Of a stretch of DNA of 64,000 bases, positions 59,111-64,000 are shown in pieces. The stretch is from Anaerotruncus rubiinfantis. Its GTDB lineage: Bacteria > Bacillota > Clostridia > Oscillospirales > Ruminococcaceae. Position numbers and translations under genes: made by a program. The notes below the pieces were generated by a model that was not told the origin of the DNA, made no database searches, and saw only the letters and a list, made by a program, of their open reading frames with translations. The DNA lies in assembly GCF_900078395.1 (NCBI RefSeq), contig NZ_FKLA01000009.1, positions 1,316,614 to 1,380,613 of the forward strand. Direction: 5' to 3'. Positions within the stretch are counted from its first letter, which is position 1, and the number at the start of each line of letters is the position of its first letter.

Positions 59111-59160
59111 TTTTAATACCGTCTTAATCTGAACCGGGCGGTTTTAACGGCACTCTAATT
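59111..59160 (+). promoter_or_regulatory. Possible KdpE/OmpR-type direct repeats upstream of kdpF
   Basis: TTTTAATACCGTCTTAATCTG and TTTTAACGGCACTCTAATTTC (split here as TTTTAATACC-GTCTTAATCTG and TTTTAACGGC-ACTCTAATTTC) are spaced 31 bases apart and each holds two TTAA/CTAAT half sites about ten bases apart. This is the layout bound by OmpR-family response regulators such as KdpE. Confidence 0.4.
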
Positions 59161-59202
59161 TCATTCATGATAGACTTTGGTTCGTAAAAAGGAGGGATAA
59201 AC

Positions 59203-59292
59203 ATGCAAATTGTGATAGCAGCGATCGGAGTTATTTCGGTACTGGTGCTGATCTATTTGGCCTATGTTCTTATGAAAGGGGATGACCGCTGA
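59203..59292 (+). CDS. kdpF: Potassium-transporting ATPase small subunit KdpF
   Basis: A 29-residue hydrophobic peptide (QIVIAAIGVISVLVLIYLAY then VLMKGDDR) starts at ATG 59203 after AAAAAGGAGGGATAA. Length, single helix and position directly before kdpA match KdpF, which stabilises the KdpABC complex. Its TGA overlaps the kdpA ATG by one base (TGATG). Confidence 0.88.
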   Translation: MQIVIAAIGVISVLVLIYLAYVLMKGDDR

Positions 59293-61031
59293 TGAACGCG
59301 ACGCTGCAATACATATTCTATCTCGCGATCCTTGTGCTGGCGGCGATTCCGCTGGGCAGCTACATGGCAAAGATTATGAACGGTGAGAAGGTATTTTTAT
59401 CTCCCGTGCTCACCCCGTGCGAAAACCTGATCTACCGGATCCTGCGGGTCGACAAGAATGAGCAGATGACCTGGAAGAAATATGCGGCCAGCGCGCTTGC
59501 GTTCAGCGGGTTTTCACTTCTGATTTTGTTTTTGATCCTCAAGTTCCAAAACATCCTGCCGTTCAATCCGGAACATGTGCCGGGCAACTCCTGGCACCTC
59601 GCCTTCAATACGGCGGTCAGCTTCGTGACCAATACAAACTGGCAGTCCTATTCGGCGGAGGGGGTGCTGAGCTACTTTTCCCAGTTTATGGGCCTGACTG
59701 TTCAGAACTTTGTCACTCCGGCGGTCGGCGGCGCGGTCATGTTCGCGCTGATCCGCGGGTTCACAAAAGTAAAAGAAACCGGGCTTGGAAGTTTCTGGGC
59801 AGATGTTACCCGCTACACCCTGTACATCCTCATCCCGATCTGTCTGGTGGCTTCCCTTGTGCTGGTTTCGCAGGGGGTTGTCCAGTCGTTTGATGAATAC
59901 CAGACGGTAAGCCTCGTCGAGCCAATCACGCTGGAGGACGGCACCGAGGTGACTGAACAGGTGCTTCCGCTCGGACCGGCGGCGAGCCAGATTGCCATCA
60001 AGCAGCTGGGCACCAACGGCGGTGGATTCCAGGGCACCAACTCGGCGCACCCGTTTGAAAATCCGACCCCGTTTTCCAATCTGATCGAGATGATCTTTCT
60101 GTTGGTTTTGCCGGTGGCATTCTGCTTCACCTTTGGCAAATGTGTAAAGGATAAGCGGCAGGGCTATGCGATTTTCCTTGCGATGTTCATTATGCTGGTC
60201 ATCAGCCTGGCGGTCGTCGCGGTGAGCGAACAGGCCGCAACCCCGCAGATGGCACAGGGCGGTACGGTTGACATCACCGCTTCGGAGGGCTATTCCGGCG
60301 GCAATATGGAGGGCAAGGAGACCCGTTTCGGCATCCCAACCTCAGTCACTTGGGCGGCTTTCACAACCGCGGCTTCGAACGGTTCGGTCAACTCGATGCA
60401 TGACAGTTATACGCCGATTGGCGGCATGATCCCGATGCTCCTGATGATGCTGGGCGAAGTGGTCTTTGGCGGCGTGGGATGCGGACTTTATGGAATGATC
60501 GGCTTCGTAATCATGACGGTGTTCATCGCCGGCCTGATGGTCGGACGCACGCCGGAATATCTTGGCAAGAAGATCGAGCCGTATGAAATGAAGATGGCGG
60601 TACTGGTCTGCCTGGCAACGCCGATCGCGGTCCTGATTGGAAGCGGTGTGCTGACATTGCTCCCATCCTCGGTGGCAAGCCTCAATAATCCCGGCGCGCA
60701 CGGCCTTTCGGAGATCCTCTATGCCTTCGCTTCGGCGGGCGGCAACAACGGCTCCGCCTTCGCGGGCCTCAACTGCAACACCCCATCCTTCAACGTGGCG
60801 CTCGGCCTGGCAATGCTGCTGGTACGCTTTTTGCCGATGGTGGCGACCCTTGCCATTGCAGGCAGCCTGGCTCGAAAGAAAAAGGTCGCGGTCAGCGCGG
60901 GTACGCTTTCCACCTGCAACGCGATGTTTGTTTTCCTGCTGATCATGATTGTTTTGCTGATCGGCGCGCTCAGCTTCTTCCCGGCACTGGCGCTTGGCCC
61001 GATTGCCGAGTTCTTCCAGATGCTGGCTTAA
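59292..61031 (+). CDS. kdpA: Potassium-transporting ATPase subunit A
   Basis: The 579-residue channel-like subunit binds and passes K+. It has about ten helices and four SKT-type selectivity loops: VSFVTNTNWQSYS (about residue 110), GTNGGGFQGTNSAHPFENP (about 235-253), AAFTTAASNGSVNSMHDS (about 355), and FASAGGNNGSAFAGLN (about 480). These Gly/Asn-rich loops match KdpA of other bacteria. It is translationally coupled to kdpF and lies 18 bases before kdpB. High-affinity uptake under K+ limitation is the expected role. Confidence 0.96.
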   Translation: MNATLQYIFYLAILVLAAIPLGSYMAKIMNGEKVFLSPVLTPCENLIYRILRVDKNEQMTWKKYAASALAFSGFSLLILFLILKFQNILPFNPEHVPGNSWHLAFNTAVSFVTNTNWQSYSAEGVLSYFSQFMGLTVQNFVTPAVGGAVMFALIRGFTKVKETGLGSFWADVTRYTLYILIPICLVASLVLVSQGVVQSFDEYQTVSLVEPITLEDGTEVTEQVLPLGPAASQIAIKQLGTNGGGFQGTNSAHPFENPTPFSNLIEMIFLLVLPVAFCFTFGKCVKDKRQGYAIFLAMFIMLVISLAVVAVSEQAATPQMAQGGTVDITASEGYSGGNMEGKETRFGIPTSVTWAAFTTAASNGSVNSMHDSYTPIGGMIPMLLMMLGEVVFGGVGCGLYGMIGFVIMTVFIAGLMVGRTPEYLGKKIEPYEMKMAVLVCLATPIAVLIGSGVLTLLPSSVASLNNPGAHGLSEILYAFASAGGNNGSAFAGLNCNTPSFNVALGLAMLLVRFLPMVATLAIAGSLARKKKVAVSAGTLSTCNAMFVFLLIMIVLLIGALSFFPALALGPIAEFFQMLA

Positions 61032-61049
61032 AGAAAGGGTGAGAATTTG

Positions 61050-63119
61050 ATGAACGAGAAAAAGAAAACCGCGCTGAGCGATCACAAAATGGTCGTCCGC
61101 GCGATGAAGGATTCCTTTATAAAGCTCGCGCCCGCGACACAGGCGCGAAACCCGGTCATGATGCTGGTCTATATCTCCGCGATCCTGACCACCATCCTCT
61201 ATATCCTAAGCCTTTTCGGTATCCAGGACGCGCCCGGCGGCTTCACGCTCGGTATCGCAGTCATCCTCTGGCTGACCGTCCTCTTCGCCAATTTCGCGGA
61301 GGCGATAGCCGAAGGCCGCGGCAAGGCGCAGGCGGATTCGCTGCGCGCCGCGCGCCGTGACGTGCAGGCGCACCGGCTTTCGGATCCGTCCGACCGGGAA
61401 CATTTTACAGAGGTTTCCTCCTCGGTCTTGAAAAAAGGCGACCTGTTCATCGTCCGCGCCGGGGAACAGATCCCGGCGGATGGCGAGGTCATCGACGGCG
61501 CGGCTTCTGTGGATGAGAGCGCCATCACCGGCGAATCCGCTCCGGTCATCCGTGAATCGGGCGGCGACCGCAGCGCGGTCACCGGCGGCACGACCGTCCT
61601 TTCGGATTGGCTGGTCGTGCGGGTCACCAGCGAGGCGGGCGAAAGCTTTCTTGACAAGATGATTGCCATGGTTGAAGGCGCGGCCCGCAAAAAGACCCCG
61701 AACGAAATTGCCCTGCAGATCCTGCTGGTAGCCTTTTCGATCATTTTCCTGATGGTCACAATGTCGCTTTATTCCTACTCTGACTTTTCAGCCAAACAGG
61801 CCGGTATGGCGAACCCAACCTCGATCACTTCCCTGGTCGCACTGCTCGTCTGCCTCGCGCCCACCACGATCGGCGCGCTGCTTTCCGCGATCGGTATCGC
61901 GGGCATGAGCCGCCTCAATCAGGCGAACGTCCTCGCGATGAGCGGCCGCGCGATCGAAGCGGCGGGCGACGTCGATATCCTGATGCTGGATAAGACCGGA
62001 ACCATCACCCTTGGCAACCGCCAGGCGTGCGAATTTATCCCGGTGGACGGATGTCCGGTCGCGGAACTTGCCGATGCCGCGCAGCTTTCCTCGCTCGCAG
62101 ATGAAACGCCGGAAGGCCGCAGTGTTGTGGTTCTTGCAAAGGAGCAGTTTGGTCTGCGCGGGCGCAAGATCGGGGAAAAGAACATGCAGTTCGTCGCATT
62201 TACCGCGAAAACCCGTATGAGCGGCGTGAACTACGAAAACAGCGAGATCCGCAAAGGCGCTGCCGACGCAATCCGCGCGTATGTGGAAAACGCGGGCGGC
62301 AAATACAGTGATTCCTGTCAACAGGTGGTTGAGCGGATTTCCCGGCAGGGCGGCACCCCGCTTGTCGTGGCAAAAGACCACCGTATCCTCGGCGTCATTC
62401 ACCTCAAGGATATCATCAAGGACGGCGTAAAAGAAAAGTTTGCGGATCTACGCAAAATGGGCATCAAGACCATCATGATCACAGGCGACAACCCTTTGAC
62501 CGCGGCCGCGATCGCTGCGGAAGCGGGCGTGGACGATTTTCTCGCGGAGGCCACGCCGGAAGGCAAGCTCAGGCTGATCCGTGAATTCCAAGCGCAGGGC
62601 CATCTGGTCGCAATGACCGGCGACGGCACCAACGACGCCCCGGCGCTCGCACAGGCAGACGTGGCGGTTGCGATGAACAGCGGCACACAGGCGGCCAAGG
62701 AAGCCGGCAACATGGTGGATCTCGATTCCTCGCCGACCAAGCTGATCGACATCGTGCGCATCGGCAAACAGCTCCTGATGACCCGCGGAAGCCTTACAAC
62801 CTTCTCGATTGCGAACGATGTGGCGAAATATTTTGCCATCATCCCGGCGCTTTTTATGGGCCTTTACCCAGGCCTTGCGGCGCTCAATATCATGGGCCTG
62901 CACAGCGCCGACAGCGCGATCTTTTCCGCTATCATCTATAACGCGCTCATCATTATCGCGCTCATCCCGCTGGCGCTCAAAGGGGTCCGCTACCGGGAAG
63001 TCCCGGCAGGGAAGCTGCTGTCACACAACCTGCTGGTTTATGGGCTCGGTGGGATTATCGCCCCATTTGTGGCGATCAAGCTGATCGATATGATCATTGT
63101 CGCCTTGGGGCTCCTTTAA
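61050..63119 (+). CDS. kdpB: Potassium-transporting ATPase subunit B
   Basis: P-type ATPase that powers the pump. ATG 61050 is preferred to the TTG one codon earlier; AAAGGGTGAG lies upstream. The 689-residue product has the actuator loop [13 protein letters not shown] (about residues 155), the phosphorylation site [13 protein letters not shown] (Asp about 313), the nucleotide domain with [10 protein letters not shown], and the hinge [20 protein letters not shown]. It has about seven helices and the KdpB-specific [12 protein letters not shown] and [16 protein letters not shown] segments. An extra small gene separates it from kdpC. Confidence 0.96.
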   Translation: MNEKKKTALSDHKMVVRAMKDSFIKLAPATQARNPVMMLVYISAILTTILYILSLFGIQDAPGGFTLGIAVILWLTVLFANFAEAIAEGRGKAQADSLRAARRDVQAHRLSDPSDREHFTEVSSSVLKKGDLFIVRAGEQIPADGEVIDGAASVDESAITGESAPVIRESGGDRSAVTGGTTVLSDWLVVRVTSEAGESFLDKMIAMVEGAARKKTPNEIALQILLVAFSIIFLMVTMSLYSYSDFSAKQAGMANPTSITSLVALLVCLAPTTIGALLSAIGIAGMSRLNQANVLAMSGRAIEAAGDVDILMLDKTGTITLGNRQACEFIPVDGCPVAELADAAQLSSLADETPEGRSVVVLAKEQFGLRGRKIGEKNMQFVAFTAKTRMSGVNYENSEIRKGAADAIRAYVENAGGKYSDSCQQVVERISRQGGTPLVVAKDHRILGVIHLKDIIKDGVKEKFADLRKMGIKTIMITGDNPLTAAAIAAEAGVDDFLAEATPEGKLRLIREFQAQGHLVAMTGDGTNDAPALAQADVAVAMNSGTQAAKEAGNMVDLDSSPTKLIDIVRIGKQLLMTRGSLTTFSIANDVAKYFAIIPALFMGLYPGLAALNIMGLHSADSAIFSAIIYNALIIIALIPLALKGVRYREVPAGKLLSHNLLVYGLGGIIAPFVAIKLIDMIIVALGLL

Positions 63120-63133
63120 GGAAGTGAACCCAA

Positions 63134-63343
63134 ATGTTGGCCAACTCATACAGCCTGAAAGCGTCCGTAAAAAAGACGGTCTGGATTGATCTGTGGCGCG
63201 CGGCGGTGCGGTTTCTCTATGTGCATCCCGTCCTGCGGTATGAAGCGGTTCTCATTGTGATGCCGCTTGGAGTGCTGTTTTTGGTAGCGGCGCTGACCTT
63301 TGCGGCGGCAGTCCCCTATTTATGGCTGTCCGGGGCGTTTTGA
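63134..63343 (+). CDS. Small membrane protein inserted between kdpB and kdpC
   Basis: ATG 63134 follows AAGGAAGTGA. The 69-residue product has a basic amphipathic N-terminus (SLKASVKKTVWIDLWRAAVR) and a hydrophobic C-terminal region (about residues 37-65, LIVMPLGVLFLVAALTFAAA). In classical kdpFABC operons kdpB and kdpC are adjacent, so this is an added gene. It may be a further small subunit or regulator of the pump. The family is not recognised, but ribosome site, spacing (14 bases after kdpB) and composition support it being real. Confidence 0.65.
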   Translation: MLANSYSLKASVKKTVWIDLWRAAVRFLYVHPVLRYEAVLIVMPLGVLFLVAALTFAAAVPYLWLSGAF

Positions 63344-63386
63344 CCGGATGTGGGAACCGAATCTGGATTGATGGAGGAGAATGATT

Positions 63387-63989
63387 ATGAATAAAACAGG
63401 CCCGATCCTGGCAAAAGCGTTTGTATTCCTTGTGGTAATGAGCATCCTGTGCGGCGGTATCTATACAGCTGTCGTCACGGGTATCGCACAGCTGGCCTTC
63501 CCGCACCAGGCCAACGGCAGCATTATCGAAATTGACGGAAAACGGTACGGTTCCGAACTGCTCGGGCAGCAATTCGAAGACGAGGATCATATGTGGGGCC
63601 GCGTCATGAAGATCGATACCAGCACCTTCACCGACGAACAGGGCAACCCGGTGCTCTATTCCTGGGCAACCAACCTCACCCCCGCGAGCGCGGATTATGA
63701 GGCGCTGATTGCCAAACGGGTGGAGAAGCTGAAAGCCGCGCATCCCAGCGAGGATGAGAAAGCAGTCCCAGTGGACCTTGTGACCTGTTCGGGCAGTGGG
63801 CTTGACCCGCATATTTCGCCCGCAGCTGCGGAGTACCAGGTTGCACGTATTGCCGCTAATACTGGAAAGAGCGAGGAAGAGGTGCGCGCAATCGTTGCCA
63901 AATATACCGAAGGCCGCTTTTTGGGAGTGTTCGGTGAACCGCGTGTGAACGTATTGAAGGTGAACCTCGCATTGGATGGGATCTTGTGA
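63387..63989 (+). CDS. kdpC: Potassium-transporting ATPase subunit C
   Basis: ATG 63387 follows GGAGGAGAATG. The 200-residue product has one N-terminal helix (KAFVFLVVMSILCGGIYTAV) and an extracytoplasmic domain with the KdpC blocks ANGSIIEIDGKRYGSELLGQ, TCSGSGLDPHISPAAAEYQV and GVFGEPRVNVLKVNLAL. It links KdpA and KdpB and raises K+ affinity. Its stop overlaps an ATG at 63989, where kdpD or another sensor gene may begin outside the window. Confidence 0.96.
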   Translation: MNKTGPILAKAFVFLVVMSILCGGIYTAVVTGIAQLAFPHQANGSIIEIDGKRYGSELLGQQFEDEDHMWGRVMKIDTSTFTDEQGNPVLYSWATNLTPASADYEALIAKRVEKLKAAHPSEDEKAVPVDLVTCSGSGLDPHISPAAAEYQVARIAANTGKSEEEVRAIVAKYTEGRFLGVFGEPRVNVLKVNLALDGIL

Positions 63990-64000
63990 TGGATGGGATG
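63989..64000 (+). CDS. Possible start of the next kdp gene (cut by window end)
   Basis: An ATG overlaps the kdpC stop as TGATG and opens a frame reading MDGM to the edge. In many bacteria kdpD/E follow kdpC; only four codons are visible, so this is a weak suggestion. Confidence 0.2.

Noticed and set aside
59005..59202. c-di-AMP (ydaO) riboswitch before the kdp operon
   Set aside because: The region is too short and lacks the conserved core wording; only direct repeats of response-regulator type are visible.
1..64000. CRISPR array, tRNA or rRNA genes
   Set aside because: No regularly spaced short repeats, cloverleaf-type sequences or rRNA-like stretches were seen on either strand.

Overview
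The window reads as a chromosomal segment of a fairly GC-rich, strictly anaerobic Firmicute, most like the class Clostridia (Oscillospiraceae/Ruminococcaceae type). Reasons: purine-rich AGGAGG ribosome sites, sigma-A promoters, a tryptophan T-box leader, a DivIVA-domain protein, an Fe-S class I fumarase subunit, a siroheme reductase fused to ferredoxin clusters, TRAP transporters and a Kdp pump. The organism assignment is inference; no rRNA or tRNA gene is visible.

Layout. 1-2.5 kb: end of an unknown gene plus two ABC-2 type permeases. 2.5-6.4 kb: orphan fumarase beta subunit, DivIVA-like protein, HAD phosphatase, AI-2E family membrane protein, ACT-domain protein. 6.4-9.9 kb: hom-thrB-lysC, the aspartate-to-threonine operon. 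9.9-14 kb: two lipoproteins (one flavin-lipoprotein-like), a small membrane protein and a sugar-transfer-type ATP-grasp protein. 14-17.1 kb: a TrpXYZ-like ABC importer read leftward from a consensus promoter through a T-box leader with a UGG (Trp) specifier. 17.1-21.5 kb: tightly overlapping tyrA-aroB-aroA-aroC operon. Thus aromatic amino acid synthesis lies beside tryptophan uptake. 21.6 kb: trxB.

22.6-33.0 kb: a polysaccharide deacetylase gene is present twice as a near-identical direct repeat of about 568 bp. The left copy is frameshifted and truncated, the right copy intact. Between them lies an island, parts of it visibly AT-richer than the flanks, with IS relics near both edges. It carries a LysR regulator, an opine-dehydrogenase-family enzyme, an AceTr-type transporter, a complete DctPQM TRAP transporter and an L-cysteine desulfidase-like (UPF0597) enzyme. 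The opine dehydrogenase and desulfidase-like genes share an unusual leader (inverted repeat plus a TGCGAA...TTCGCA hairpin), which argues for one regulon.

33.3-41.2 kb: a second, AT-rich TRAP cluster with LacI-type operators, a sialidase-fold protein without a signal peptide, a LacI regulator and a Gfo/Idh/MocA oxidoreductase. 41.3-48.2 kb: LysR regulator and a divergent operon of NCS1 permease, small membrane protein, two amidohydrolases (the second lacking the first one's metal ligands), an M20 amidohydrolase and an asparaginase-family enzyme; probably uptake and stepwise amide hydrolysis of a nitrogenous compound. 48.3-50.2 kb: deoC and a divergent DeoR/SorC-type regulator. 50.3-56 kb: DUF134 and NifX-like proteins, Crp/Fnr regulator, thioredoxin, CysL-like LysR, CoA-disulfide reductase with rhodanese domain, and siroheme reductase-ferredoxin; a sulfur/redox module. 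56-58.8 kb: decayed genes (GNAT with a nonsense codon, two gene remnants) around a MATE transporter. 59-64 kb: kdpFABC with an extra small membrane ORF between kdpB and kdpC.
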